A stretch of DNA of 34,373 nucleotides from Gammaproteobacteria bacterium (GTDB lineage Bacteria; Pseudomonadota; Gammaproteobacteria; DRLM01). Shown here one piece after another: positions 9,118 to 18,874 of the stretch (the stretch's first letter is position 1; each line of letters starts with the position of its first letter). The stretch spans positions 1-34,373 of the forward strand of contig CAKKSB010000114.1 in the NCBI GenBank assembly GCA_919903055.1. The letters are read 5' to 3'. The notes below the pieces were generated by a model. It was not told the origin of the DNA and ran no database searches. It was given only the letters and a program-made list of their open reading frames with translations. Position numbers and translations under genes: made by a program.

Positions 9118-10521
9118 TCATTTCATAACGGCGCCGTGACCGGAACGTTGATCCGATGGCGCCGGCCATGCCTCATTATTTTGAGACCGCGGCTGGGCGC
9201 GCAGCAAATCCTTAATGGTTTGTTCGGCCAACGCCTCACCGATCGCTGCGTCGACTCGCCGCATCACCGTCGCTATCTGTTCAAGTTCAGCACGATCATT
9301 CCAGGCCGCCTCGGCGGAATCGTCGCCATGGCGGACCGCCGCCAACACTTCACGGAGACTGATGGTTTCGATGTCCCGCGCCGGATAATAACCGGGCGGC
9401 GCATCGCCGGTCCGGCTGATGAAACCCTGTCTTTCCAAAATACCCAGCGGATATTGCAAGGACCGCGGCGCGATGCTCAAGATCTGCGCCAGACGCTCCA
9501 ATGTCCACGGTCCGCGATTGTAATAATAGTTATACCCGATCATCAGCATGAGCAGTATCGCCAGGCGCTCCCGCTCCTGATTGCTGAGCGGCTGCTTATC
9601 GTGGCGGGTGTTCAAGAAGGCCGGATGCTGCTGGTAATAGGCGATCTGCGCGCCCAACAACACGATCAACCAGCTGAGATAAAGCCAGATCATGAACGTG
9701 ATGAGTATGGCGAAACCGGAATAGATGGCGGTGTATTGGGTCGAAGACGCCACGAAAGCCGCGAACAGCCAGCCGCCGGTTTCCCATAATACGCCGGCGA
9801 TCAAACCGCCGGTGAAGGCCGCGGAAAAATTCACCTTAGTATTGGGAATGAAGAGGTAAATAAAAGTGAAGGCGGCGCAAACCAGCACATAAGGCAGCAC
9901 CGCGCCGGCGATCGCCACCAGCGTACCGATCGGTTCGACGGCCACCAGCCGCTGCACCAGGTCCGTACCCATCACCGCGGCGGTGATACCCAAGGCTGAA
10001 AACACCAGTACTGGCCCGACCAAAATCACGCTCATATAATCGCTGAAACGCCGCACCAGGCGCCGGGGCTGATCGATATGCCAAATGAAATTGAAGGCGC
10101 TCTCGATCTTCTGCACCAGCGACACCACGGTGTAGATCAGCATTGCCAAACCCAGTGAACCCAGCACGCCCACTTCCACGTTTTCCACGAAATCGATGAT
10201 GCGCTGAGTGAACTCCGGCCCCTTTTCGCCGAGTGGTGACAGCACGTTCAACAGCAAAGGCTCCACCTGGTTGTGAACGCCGAATGCCTTCAAAACCGAA
10301 AAGCTCACCGCCAGGAGCGGCACCAGGGACAATAAAGTGGTGTACACCAAACTCATGGCGCGCAGGGTAAGATCGCCTTTCGCCATCTCAAGGGTAATGG
10401 CCTGAATGATACGCACGGCATTGACGGCCGTCCGCCGCGGCCACGACAAGCGACCGAGCGCCGTTCTCCAAATCGCCCGCTGATAAACCTCGCGGAGCCG
10501 GGTGATGATCTGTTTAAACAT
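9118..10521 (-). CDS. YihY/BrkB family inner membrane protein
   Basis: Multiple TM segments; LRAMSLVYTTLLSLVPLLAVSFSVLKAFGVHNQVEPLL...FNFIWHIDQPRRLVRRFSDYMSV...; C-terminal winged-helix-like region. Confidence 0.88.
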   Translation of the reverse strand: MFKQIITRLREVYQRAIWRTALGRLSWPRRTAVNAVRIIQAITLEMAKGDLTLRAMSLVYTTLLSLVPLLAVSFSVLKAFGVHNQVEPLLLNVLSPLGEKGPEFTQRIIDFVENVEVGVLGSLGLAMLIYTVVSLVQKIESAFNFIWHIDQPRRLVRRFSDYMSVILVGPVLVFSALGITAAVMGTDLVQRLVAVEPIGTLVAIAGAVLPYVLVCAAFTFIYLFIPNTKVNFSAAFTGGLIAGVLWETGGWLFAAFVASSTQYTAIYSGFAILITFMIWLYLSWLIVLLGAQIAYYQQHPAFLNTRHDKQPLSNQERERLAILLMLMIGYNYYYNRGPWTLERLAQILSIAPRSLQYPLGILERQGFISRTGDAPPGYYPARDIETISLREVLAAVRHGDDSAEAAWNDRAELEQIATVMRRVDAAIGEALAEQTIKDLLRAQPRSQNNEAWPAPSDQRSGHGAVMK

Positions 10522-10913
10522 ATTCGTCCTACTCGTTTAACTCGCGGCCAGCGCGAGGCCATCTTATCGACCCTGACACCGAGCCGGCATCGCCAGTATT
10601 AAAAACTTCCGTACGTTCAATGCATTAATCGCACCAAGCGAGTACCCGCCCGCGCACCGCTACGCCTCGGCCGACCCCTTTGGTAAATCAATCCGTACCG
10701 AACCCGCGCCCCGGTCCCAGCGTTCAAGCATTCTTCCCCCCAGTCGATATCCAACGTGGGAGTGATGACGGATGTTCCGTTCCTGCCCTAAGCAACGGGA
10801 CATGCTTCGAAACCCTAGCCTAGCTCGATAGCGCGGGCGCTTAGCTGTATGAGGGATATCCCGCCGGCGACGCCCTCCATTCGCGTTCGCATTCGATATG
10901 GACACGGCTGACG

Positions 10914-13208
10914 ATGAGCATGATTGACGGAAGCAACGACGCACAGAAAAAACCCAATCCGGAACAACTCAAGCGCCAGCTCGAGTTTCAAGTCCGGCTC
11001 AACGCGGTCATTCACCGTATCCAGGAATCCGCCAATTTCCGCGATGTGATGCCGGAAATCGAGGAAGATTTACTTTCATTGCTCAACGCCGAGCGCATCA
11101 CCGTTTATCAGCGCTCGCGCACCGAACCGGCCTTGGTTTCCAAATACAAGAGCGGCAATGAAATCAAAGAAATTCGGGTCGCGCTCTCCACTTCGTCCAT
11201 CGCCGGTTATGTGGGACTCAATCAAAAACCGGTGCGCATTACCGACGTTTATAACGCCGAAGAACTGACTAATATTCACCCCAATTTACGTTTTGACAAG
11301 TCTTACGATCTCAAAAGCGGGTTCCGTACCCAGTCGATGATCGTGGTGCCCATCAAATCCAAGGACGTCTTATTCGGGGTGATCCAAGTACTCAATCGCC
11401 GCGGCGGCGGCGCGTTTACCGACGCGGAATTGCGCAACACCATCAAATTGGGTTTTTTCCTCGGCAACCAGTTCCGCTACGAATTGGGCGGCACCCGCGA
11501 TCCGTACGAATATCTGGTGCAATCGGACAAACTCACCCAACAGCGCCTCGATGAATTCAAGCAACGCGCGCCCAGGGAAGGCACGTCGGTCACGCACTTG
11601 CTGCTTACCGAAGCCAACCTCAGCGCCGCGGAAATCGGCGCTTCGCTGGAACGCTATTATCAAGTGCCGTACATGGGCTACGACCCGGAAGTGGAAATAC
11701 CCAAGGAATTGCTGAAGGGCATCAACGAAGCCTATCTCAAAAAAGAATGCTGGGTGCCGATTCAAGGCGACCGCAATGAAGTGGTGGTGTTGATCGACGA
11801 TCCCACCGACGACCGCCGCATCATGGAAGTCCAACGCGTATTGCGCGCCCGCAATTACGTCTTCAAGGTCGCGCTGGCTGAAGACATTCGGCAATTTCTC
11901 GGCGAAACCCCGCTCAACCTCGACGGCAAGGTCGACATCAACGAATTGGTCGACCGCCTCAATGAAGAAGGCATCGAGGGCATCTCCGATGACGAGGTGG
12001 ATGCGGTCGATGAAAACGAGGCCACCGTCATTCAGCTGGTGAATCAGCTGATTCGTGAATCCTATAACGCGCGCGCCTCCGACATCCATATCGAACCCGG
12101 CAAAGGCAAAGTGCCGTCTTCGGTGCGCATCCGCATCGACGGTCAATGCCAGCGCAGTCTCACTATCCCGGCCAGCCATATCCGCGCCGTGGTCTCGCGC
12201 ATCAAGATCACCGCCGGCATGGACATCTCGGACCGCCGCCGTCCACAAGACGGCAAGTGCGTGGTGAAGATCAAAGGCAAACCCATCGAGTTGCGCGTCG
12301 CCACCATCCCCACCGTCAACGGCGAATCGGTGGTGATGCGTATCCTCGCCTCGAATAAACCGCCGCCGCTCGATCAGCTCAACTTCGCCGAACGCACGCT
12401 GCGCGAGACCAAGGCCCTGGTGGAACATCCCCACGGGATTTTTCTGGTGGTAGGTCCGACCGGTTCGGGCAAGACCACCACGCTGCACGCCATCCTCGCG
12501 CACATCAATACACCGGAGCGCAAAATCTGGACCGCGGAAGACCCGGTGGAAATCACCCAGCCCGGTTTGCAGCAAGTACAAATGAACAAAAAGGCGGGAC
12601 TCACTTTCGCCGCTGCGCTGCGCTCCTTTCTGCGCGCCGATCCGGACGTCATCATGATCGGCGAGATGCGCGACCAGGAAACCGCCGAGGCCGGCGTCGA
12701 GGCGTCACTCACCGGCCACTTGGTATTCTCCACTTTGCACACCAATTCCTCGGCGGAGACCATCACCCGTCTGCTCGACCTCGGCATCGACCCCATCAGT
12801 TTTTCCGACGCGTTTCTGGGCGTAATGGCACAGCGGCTGGTGCGTACCTTATGCGAAAAATGCAAAAAACCCTATCAACCCGACGTCGATGAGCTGACAT
12901 TGATCCGCCGTTATTACGGCGAGGAGCATTTCGCCGAGATCTGTCCCGATTCCAGCAAAGCCACTCTTTACAAAGCGCCCGGCTGCCCGGCCTGCGACGG
13001 CACCGGTTATCGGGGGCGCACCGGTATCCACGAATTGCTGGTGTCCAGCCGCGGCATTAAGGATCTCATTTATCACAAGGGCACAGCCGAGGAACTACAA
13101 GCCTTGTCCATGAAAGAAGGCATGCGGACCCTGATGCAGGACGGCATCACCAAGATGTTCAAGGGCCAAACCGATCTCGCCCAAGTGCGCAAGGTCGCCG
13201 CTAAATAA
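10914..13208 (+). CDS. GspE/PilB-type secretion ATPase with N-terminal GAF-like domain
   Basis: Walker A GPTGSGKTTTLHAIL, Asp box RSFLRADPDVIMIGEMRDQETAEAGVEASLTGH, two CxxC pairs (CEKC / CPAC); N-terminal GAF-like region (RTQSMIVVPIKSKDVLFGVIQVLNRRGGGAFTDAE). Confidence 0.9.
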   Translation: MSMIDGSNDAQKKPNPEQLKRQLEFQVRLNAVIHRIQESANFRDVMPEIEEDLLSLLNAERITVYQRSRTEPALVSKYKSGNEIKEIRVALSTSSIAGYVGLNQKPVRITDVYNAEELTNIHPNLRFDKSYDLKSGFRTQSMIVVPIKSKDVLFGVIQVLNRRGGGAFTDAELRNTIKLGFFLGNQFRYELGGTRDPYEYLVQSDKLTQQRLDEFKQRAPREGTSVTHLLLTEANLSAAEIGASLERYYQVPYMGYDPEVEIPKELLKGINEAYLKKECWVPIQGDRNEVVVLIDDPTDDRRIMEVQRVLRARNYVFKVALAEDIRQFLGETPLNLDGKVDINELVDRLNEEGIEGISDDEVDAVDENEATVIQLVNQLIRESYNARASDIHIEPGKGKVPSSVRIRIDGQCQRSLTIPASHIRAVVSRIKITAGMDISDRRRPQDGKCVVKIKGKPIELRVATIPTVNGESVVMRILASNKPPPLDQLNFAERTLRETKALVEHPHGIFLVVGPTGSGKTTTLHAILAHINTPERKIWTAEDPVEITQPGLQQVQMNKKAGLTFAAALRSFLRADPDVIMIGEMRDQETAEAGVEASLTGHLVFSTLHTNSSAETITRLLDLGIDPISFSDAFLGVMAQRLVRTLCEKCKKPYQPDVDELTLIRRYYGEEHFAEICPDSSKATLYKAPGCPACDGTGYRGRTGIHELLVSSRGIKDLIYHKGTAEELQALSMKEGMRTLMQDGITKMFKGQTDLAQVRKVAAK

Positions 13209-13316
13209 ACCCTTCGCCGGGACAGGTTACAGTGCCTGTGCTAGACTTTGTCTAGTTGCGCAGCTAATCCACATCCTCTATTAAAAATAGCGCACTTCAA
13301 GGTGATAACTGCCCGT

Positions 13317-13700
13317 ATGAACAGCGATTCTTCCTATAGCATCAAAGTCCTGGTCGAACCATTCTATGTCGAGGAACAATCGGTTCCCGCGGAGAATCGC
13401 TTTGTCTTCGCTTATACCGTCAGCATCCAAAATCTGGGACGGGTACCGGCTAAACTGATCTCCCGGCATTGGATCATTACCGACGCCAACGGCAAAACTC
13501 AGGAGGTGCGCGGCCAAGGCGTGGTGGGGGAACAACCCTATCTGCGGCCGGGCGAGGCCTTTCAATATACCAGCGGGGCGGTGCTGGATACGGCGGTCGG
13601 CACGATGCGCGGTACGTATCAGATGGTGGGTGACGATGGTAACCACTTCGACGCGGATATCCCGGTCTTTACTTTATCGGTGCCGCGTACACTGCATTGA
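13317..13700 (+). CDS. apaG: ApaG protein
   Basis: YSIKVLVEPFYVEEQSVPAENRFVFAYTVSIQNLGRVPAKLISRHWIITDANGKTQEVRGQGVVGEQPYLRPGEAFQYTSGAVLDTAVGTMRGTYQM. Confidence 0.95.
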   Translation: MNSDSSYSIKVLVEPFYVEEQSVPAENRFVFAYTVSIQNLGRVPAKLISRHWIITDANGKTQEVRGQGVVGEQPYLRPGEAFQYTSGAVLDTAVGTMRGTYQMVGDDGNHFDADIPVFTLSVPRTLH

Positions 13701-13726
13701 CTTAAGCGGGCATGTGCGCGCCGGCT

Positions 13727-14068
13727 TCAACAGGCAAGTTTATCTAATTCCCATTGCACCAGTTGCGCCGCCTGTTCGCGGGTGTAGAAACAACCGCCTC
13801 GGACGAAACCGGCCACCACCGACGCTTTCACCGCCACCGGTCGGCCCGACTGGTCGCGTCCCGCCACCCAGTCATCGGGTAAGCCGTCGAACTGGTGTAC
13901 CGCCGCCGGTGTCCCCTCGGCGTTGCACGCCATGAGAAAGCGGCCGTTATCGCGGTTAAAAAAAGCCGGACGGAAACCCAGACTCCGGTTTTCTTCGCTT
14001 ACACCCCCAGTATCGCGGAAACTTGCCGATACCTCGGAGAGGTCGTCATAGGTCATCATCTGTCTCAT
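13727..14068 (-). CDS. Small conserved-looking hypothetical protein
   Basis: 113-aa ORF, MRQMMTYDDLSEVSASFRDTGGVSEENRSLGFRPAFFNRDNGRFLMACNAEGTPAAVHQFDGLPDDWV...; balanced composition, family not recognised. Confidence 0.6.
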   Translation of the reverse strand: MRQMMTYDDLSEVSASFRDTGGVSEENRSLGFRPAFFNRDNGRFLMACNAEGTPAAVHQFDGLPDDWVAGRDQSGRPVAVKASVVAGFVRGGCFYTREQAAQLVQWELDKLAC

Positions 14069-14308
14069 GGCTGAACTCCTCGCGGCTGCTTCACCGGCCT
14101 TGGCCGGCGACAGCGTGATTCATCTTCTCTGCCTAAAGTGTTGCAGGCCATGTGCCAAGCATAAATATCACTCAATCATTCAAACAATTACAAATCAGCT
14201 TAAACAACCCTACGCAAACTGTTAACTCTATTCGCCCCGATTCGCGGACCGGTTCTCATACTAGCCTACCGAAAACCGACCCGCGCCGTCAGTTTGTGAC
14301 CTACCGCG

Positions 14309-15514
14309 TCATCCGGCAGCCAATACCGTCCCCGCCGCGCCCAGCGCCACGCCGCGGGCGATGGGCGCCTTGAGATCGCTCAGCACTTTTTCCAGCGCCG
14401 CCAAACAGAATAAGACGTTCTTCGGCGTACTGGCGTGGCCCATCAGACCAATGCGCCACACTTTGCCGGCGAGACTGCCCAGTCCGGCGCCGATTTCCAG
14501 ATTGAATTCCCGCAACAAACGGCGGCGCACCTCCGCCTCGTCCACGCCGTCCGGCACGGTGACCGCATTGAGCTGCGGCAGGCGATAGGCTTCCTTGACC
14601 ACGAAACGTAAACCCAATGCCTCCACTCCGGCGCGCAGGGCGAGATGATGACGGTGGTGGCGCGCCCACGCCGCCTCCAAACCCTCTTCCTGCAACATCA
14701 CCAAGGCCTCATGCAAACCGTACAGTGCGTTGATCGGCGCGGTGTGATGATAAGCACGCTTGGTGCTGGCGCCCCAATAACCCATCACCAGATTCAAATC
14801 CAAAAACCAGCTTTGCACTTTTGCTTTACGCGCCTTGATGCGCGCCACCGCCCGCTCGCTGAAACTCACCGGCGACAGCCCAGGCGTACATGACAAACAT
14901 TTCTGCGTGCCGGAATAAATCGCGTCCACTTGCCACTCATCGACCTTGAGCGGAATGCCGCCCAGCGAGGTCACCGCATCGACGATGGTGAGGCAATCGT
15001 AACGGCGGGCGATCTCCACCAGTTGTTGCACATCCGACCGCGCGCCGGTAGAGGTTTCGGCGTGCACGAAAGCCACGGCTTTTACGCCAGGGTGAGACTT
15101 GAGTGCATCCTCCAATTTTTCCGGATCGGCCGGTTCGCCCCAGGCGTCTTCCACCATGATGGGCAGCGCGCCGCAACGCTCGACGTTTTCCTTCATGCGG
15201 CCGCCGAACACGCCGTTTTGACAGACCACGACTTTGTCGCCCGGCTCCAGCAGATTGACGAAGCAGGTCTCCATGCCCGCCGAGCCCGGCGCCGAGACGG
15301 GAATGGTGAGGGCGTTGCGGGTTTGAAAAGCATACTGCAATAATAGCTTCATCTCGTCCATCATATCGACGAACTGCGGATCGAGATGGCCGATGGTGGG
15401 CCGCGCCATCGCCGCCAGTATGCGCGGATGCACATCCGAGGGACCCGGGCCCATCAAGGTACGCACGGCGGGGTTGAAGGATAAGATAGTCGGTTGCGGA
15501 ATAGGATTAACCAA
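14309..15514 (-). CDS. Alanine/serine-glyoxylate aminotransferase (class V PLP)
   Basis: RTLMGPGPSDVHPRILAAMARPTIGHLDPQF...SAPGSAGMETCFVNLLEPGDKVVVCQNGVFGGRM...VDAVTSLGGIPLKVDEWQVDAIYSGTQKCLSCTPGLSPVSFSERA. Confidence 0.92.
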   Translation of the reverse strand: MVNPIPQPTILSFNPAVRTLMGPGPSDVHPRILAAMARPTIGHLDPQFVDMMDEMKLLLQYAFQTRNALTIPVSAPGSAGMETCFVNLLEPGDKVVVCQNGVFGGRMKENVERCGALPIMVEDAWGEPADPEKLEDALKSHPGVKAVAFVHAETSTGARSDVQQLVEIARRYDCLTIVDAVTSLGGIPLKVDEWQVDAIYSGTQKCLSCTPGLSPVSFSERAVARIKARKAKVQSWFLDLNLVMGYWGASTKRAYHHTAPINALYGLHEALVMLQEEGLEAAWARHHRHHLALRAGVEALGLRFVVKEAYRLPQLNAVTVPDGVDEAEVRRRLLREFNLEIGAGLGSLAGKVWRIGLMGHASTPKNVLFCLAALEKVLSDLKAPIARGVALGAAGTVLAAG

Positions 15515-15636
15515 GGCGCGCGCTCCGAAATTAAAGATGCCCGGAGTATAAAGTCATTGTCACGCCGCTTACAACGAGGCCGCGCGATAACGATGCAAGT
15601 ATCACTCAACACCCATCTCAGCGGTGTGATGCCCGC

Positions 15637-16521
15637 TCATGCCACCGGCTTGTTGTCTTGCACCCGCGCTTCGCGCTGATATAAAACCAACCCCAGTAAA
15701 ATCACCACCGTGCCCGCCCATACTTCCAGGCCGGGCCGCTCGTCATTGAGGACATTGCCGAGCAGCAAGGCGGTCACCGGCGTCACCAGGGTGATCAAGG
15801 CCACCCGGCCCGCGCTGAGCCGCTTGAGCACGTAGTAATACAAGACGAAACCGATCACCGATCCCACTACCCCGAGATACACTATCGACAAGGCGACGCG
15901 CGCCGGCAACACCCGCGGCACGACACCGTCGACCAGCCACCAAGTCGCGAGATACAGCGGCATCGCCACCAATAAACCACCGCTGGTCACCGCCAAGGCC
16001 GGCACTTCGGCACCGATTAGTTTGACCCGCACACTGCTGATCGAATGCAACACCACCGACACCAGCACCGCGCAAATCCCTTGCAGCGCCAGCGGACCCT
16101 GCTGACTACCGCCGCCGAAGATCATCACCAGCCCCGTCAAACCCGCCGCGATGCCCGCGAGTTTGCCGGGCGTGAAGCTGCGTTCGCCCAGCCACGCCAT
16201 CGCCAGGGCGCCGGTCACCAGCGGGGTCAGCCCGAACAACACCGCGATCAAACCGGAAGGAATATATTGCGCGCCCCAATAGACGCAGAGCATGGAACCG
16301 TAAATGCCGATACCCGCCGCGAGATAAGTACGCACCGCCGCGCGATGCCAGGGCAACTCGACCCGCAACAGCCGGATCAAGGCGAGACACACCACGGCGC
16401 CGAGCAGCATGCGGCCGGTGACGCCGAATAAAAAGCCGACATCCTGTCCACTCCACTTGATCGCCAGCGGCGTCGTCGACCAGATTAGAATAAGGCCCAA
16501 ATAGGCGGCAGGCACGGACAC
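15637..16521 (-). CDS. EamA-type DMT superfamily transporter
   Basis: About ten hydrophobic segments, LILIWSTTPLAIKWSGQDVGFLFGVTGRMLLGA...; probable GTG start at 16521 with AAGGAG upstream. The ORF-track start at 16566 lies inside a terminator hairpin. Confidence 0.85.
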   Translation of the reverse strand: MSVPAAYLGLILIWSTTPLAIKWSGQDVGFLFGVTGRMLLGAVVCLALIRLLRVELPWHRAAVRTYLAAGIGIYGSMLCVYWGAQYIPSGLIAVLFGLTPLVTGALAMAWLGERSFTPGKLAGIAAGLTGLVMIFGGGSQQGPLALQGICAVLVSVVLHSISSVRVKLIGAEVPALAVTSGGLLVAMPLYLATWWLVDGVVPRVLPARVALSIVYLGVVGSVIGFVLYYYVLKRLSAGRVALITLVTPVTALLLGNVLNDERPGLEVWAGTVVILLGLVLYQREARVQDNKPVA

Positions 16522-16554
16522 GATAACTCCTTCCCAGGACGGCGGCGCTACAAA

Positions 16555-16587
16555 CAAAAAAGCCACGGAACGCGGGTTCCGTGGCCT
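16555..16587 (-). terminator. Rho-independent terminator on the minus strand
   Basis: Minus strand: GCCACGGAAC-CCGC-GTTCCGTGGC followed by TTTTTT; perfect 10-bp stem (plus coordinates 16562-16571 / 16576-16585). Confidence 0.88.
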
Positions 16588-16612
16588 TGGGATCGCACTG
16601 CGTTGACTGTAA

Positions 16613-16798
16613 TTACGGCACTAGCAATAGATATTCCCCGGCCACTTCATCGCACGCCATACTCGCGCCTGGCATGGGCGAGAGACAATGACGGTAACGG
16701 CCGGTTGAAGATAAATGCACATGATCGAAAGTCTGCCCGCGGGCCTGGGGGCTGTCAAGCGGCGCGCGCCGTTGCGGCGATTCATTAATATCTCGCAA
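16613..16798 (-). CDS. Possible small protein downstream of the ExeA-like gene (TTG start)
   Basis: 61-aa ORF ending ...HVHLSSTGRYRHCLSPMPGASMACDEVAGEYLLLVP, between the ExeA-like stop and a strong terminator; weak start context. Confidence 0.3.
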   Translation of the reverse strand: MRDINESPQRRAPLDSPQARGQTFDHVHLSSTGRYRHCLSPMPGASMACDEVAGEYLLLVP

Positions 16799-16810
16799 GC
16801 CTGGATCAGT

Positions 16811-18046
16811 TCAACCGCATAAGTTGATCGTCGCGATCGCAATATTCGCTGACCGCAACCGATCGACGCGTACGCTGTCCATCGTCGCGACGGATCCGGT
16901 CACCGCGGGCAACAACGGCGCACCGACCGCATGCCGATCCAGAATACCGCTGATCGGCCATACCCAAATCAGCAGGGCCACTACAACTATCACCGCCATT
17001 CCAACCAAGGATCGCATGAACGAACGAGGCGCGCCCAGCCCATCCGGTGCGTCCCCCTCCGGCGATTGAGCGAACGACGCACTTGCATCGGCCACGGCCG
17101 CCGACGGCGGTGGCAATGAAACAGTTTCTTGATCAGCCTGAAACGGCGCGGATGATCTGGCGTTTGGCATAGCCGCTTGCGCCGCGCCCAACGCACCGAG
17201 ATTCTCGTCGATACACGCATCCGCATCGGCCGCATCATGCTCCAGACCCGCTTCCGTCACCCATTCCGCGTGCACGCGCGCCACGGCCGCCACATCGAAT
17301 TCATGCCGTTCCTCCAGGCAGCCGAACAGCAACAATCGATCGCATAGCGCATTAATCCGCCGCGGAATACCGTGGCTTAATCCATGTATCAATCCGATCG
17401 CCGCGCCGCTGAAACTTGGATCACCGCGCCAACCCACGTAACGCAGACGATGAAGAATATAACCGCGGGTTTCCTCGGGCAGCAGCGGCTCGAGGTGATG
17501 CGTAGCAATCACCCGTTGCTGCAAGGCGGAATGCGCCAGCACGTCCCGCAACGGCGGCTGGCCAAGCAAAATACATTGCAACAAAGAACGCGCGCCATGT
17601 TGGAAATTGGAAAGCATGCGCAGCTCTTCGAATGAACTCGGCGGCAAATTGTGCGCCTCGTCCACTACTAATAAAACCCGTTGGTCTTTTTGAGCGCGGC
17701 CCAGCAGAAAACCGTATAGCCGGTTAATCAAATCAGACTTGGTACCGCGCTGGGCAAGCTGGAATGCGCCGGCGATGGCGCGGAGTAAATCGTTGGCTTG
17801 CAATTGGGTATTGACCAATTCACCGACCACTCTCTGGCGGCCGGCCACTTTGCCAGACAACGTACGCACCAGAGTGGTTTTCCCGGTACCGGCGGCCCCG
17901 GTGACCACGATAAAACCTTCACCTTGATATAAGCCATAACGCAGATACGCCAACGCGCTATTGTGGGTAGCGCTGGTGAAAAAGCAGCGGGGTTCCGGAC
18001 TGAGGCGAAACGGTTTTGCCTGTAATCCGTAAAATTTTTCGTACAT
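16811..18046 (-). CDS. ExeA-like AAA ATPase with C-terminal TM segment
   Basis: MYEKFYGLQAKPFRLSPEPRCFFTSATHNSALAYLRYGLYQGEGFIVVTGAAGTGKTTLVRTL (Walker A), VLLVVDEAHNL (Walker B); later hydrophobic SLVGMAVIVVVALLIWVWPISG. Confidence 0.88.
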   Translation of the reverse strand: MYEKFYGLQAKPFRLSPEPRCFFTSATHNSALAYLRYGLYQGEGFIVVTGAAGTGKTTLVRTLSGKVAGRQRVVGELVNTQLQANDLLRAIAGAFQLAQRGTKSDLINRLYGFLLGRAQKDQRVLLVVDEAHNLPPSSFEELRMLSNFQHGARSLLQCILLGQPPLRDVLAHSALQQRVIATHHLEPLLPEETRGYILHRLRYVGWRGDPSFSGAAIGLIHGLSHGIPRRINALCDRLLLFGCLEERHEFDVAAVARVHAEWVTEAGLEHDAADADACIDENLGALGAAQAAMPNARSSAPFQADQETVSLPPPSAAVADASASFAQSPEGDAPDGLGAPRSFMRSLVGMAVIVVVALLIWVWPISGILDRHAVGAPLLPAVTGSVATMDSVRVDRLRSANIAIATINLCG

Positions 18047-18463
18047 CCATGACCTCGTTAAACGCTAAAAAAACTGGCTGATTTTTCGCCGTGAACGGCA
18101 AGAAAGCTTAAGCTGAAAAGTGAACAAGATGTCGTTCCGCGCGACCATGCTTGAGACAGGATTCCGATAAGTCGATCGACCCGTGGTTGGAATCCCATGC
18201 CGCTCAGGTAGAGTCCTGCGCGGTTATCACTCAGTATAGGCGTGATAGTGGACATGCACAAAAACAAAGAGTCTTTTTCCGCATCGTGGATAAGTTTTAT
18301 TTTTACTTGCTATCAAGATCCGCGATAAGTGACAGAGCCATGATGACTTTGTCGGACAGCACGGAACAACTAAAATTCAATCCAATGTCATATGTGTTGT
18401 TGCGGCGACAGCTCAATCTTGGGATACACTCATTATCCTTATTAATTATTTACGATATCCGAC

Positions 18464-18856
18464 ATGACAGACCACGACAAAGTGCGGCTCGATAAATGGT
18501 TGTGGGCGGCGCGCTTCTTCAAAACCCGCGCCCTCGCCGCGGAAGCGATTAGCGGCGGCAAAATCCACATCAACGGCACCCGGGCCAAACCGGCCCATGC
18601 CGTGAATCCCGGCGATGAAATGCAGATTCGCAAAGGACCTTACCAATTCACCGTGGCGGTCAAAGAAATTTCGCGCAGCCGCGGCCCGGCCAGCGTGGCC
18701 GCATTGCTGTATGAGGAAACGCCGGCGAGTATCGCGAGCCGGCAACAACTCGCCGAACAGCACCGACTCCTGGCGGCGACGGGTCCCCAGCCCGGTGAAC
18801 GGCCGACCAAGCGTCAACGCCGTCAAATAGCCCGCTTTACAGGCCGCGGTGAATAA
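18464..18856 (+). CDS. hslR: Heat shock protein 15 (S4 domain RNA-binding protein)
   Basis: VRLDKWLWAARFFKTRALAAEAISGGKIHINGTRAKPAHAVNPGDEMQIRKG; S4 domain. Confidence 0.92.
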   Translation: MTDHDKVRLDKWLWAARFFKTRALAAEAISGGKIHINGTRAKPAHAVNPGDEMQIRKGPYQFTVAVKEISRSRGPASVAALLYEETPASIASRQQLAEQHRLLAATGPQPGERPTKRQRRQIARFTGRGE

Positions 18857-18874
18857 ACCGGCGCACAGGGCTTT

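Noticed and set aside
11370-12581. 403-aa minus-strand ORF inside the GAF-ATPase gene
   Set aside because: Antisense shadow of a clearly conserved ATPase gene; GC-rich codon bias produces such long opposite-strand frames here.
18151-18495. 114-aa plus-strand ORF upstream of hslR
   Set aside because: Composition is not convincing, it runs into the hslR coding region in another frame, and it lacks recognisable motifs; probably promoter DNA read as ORF.
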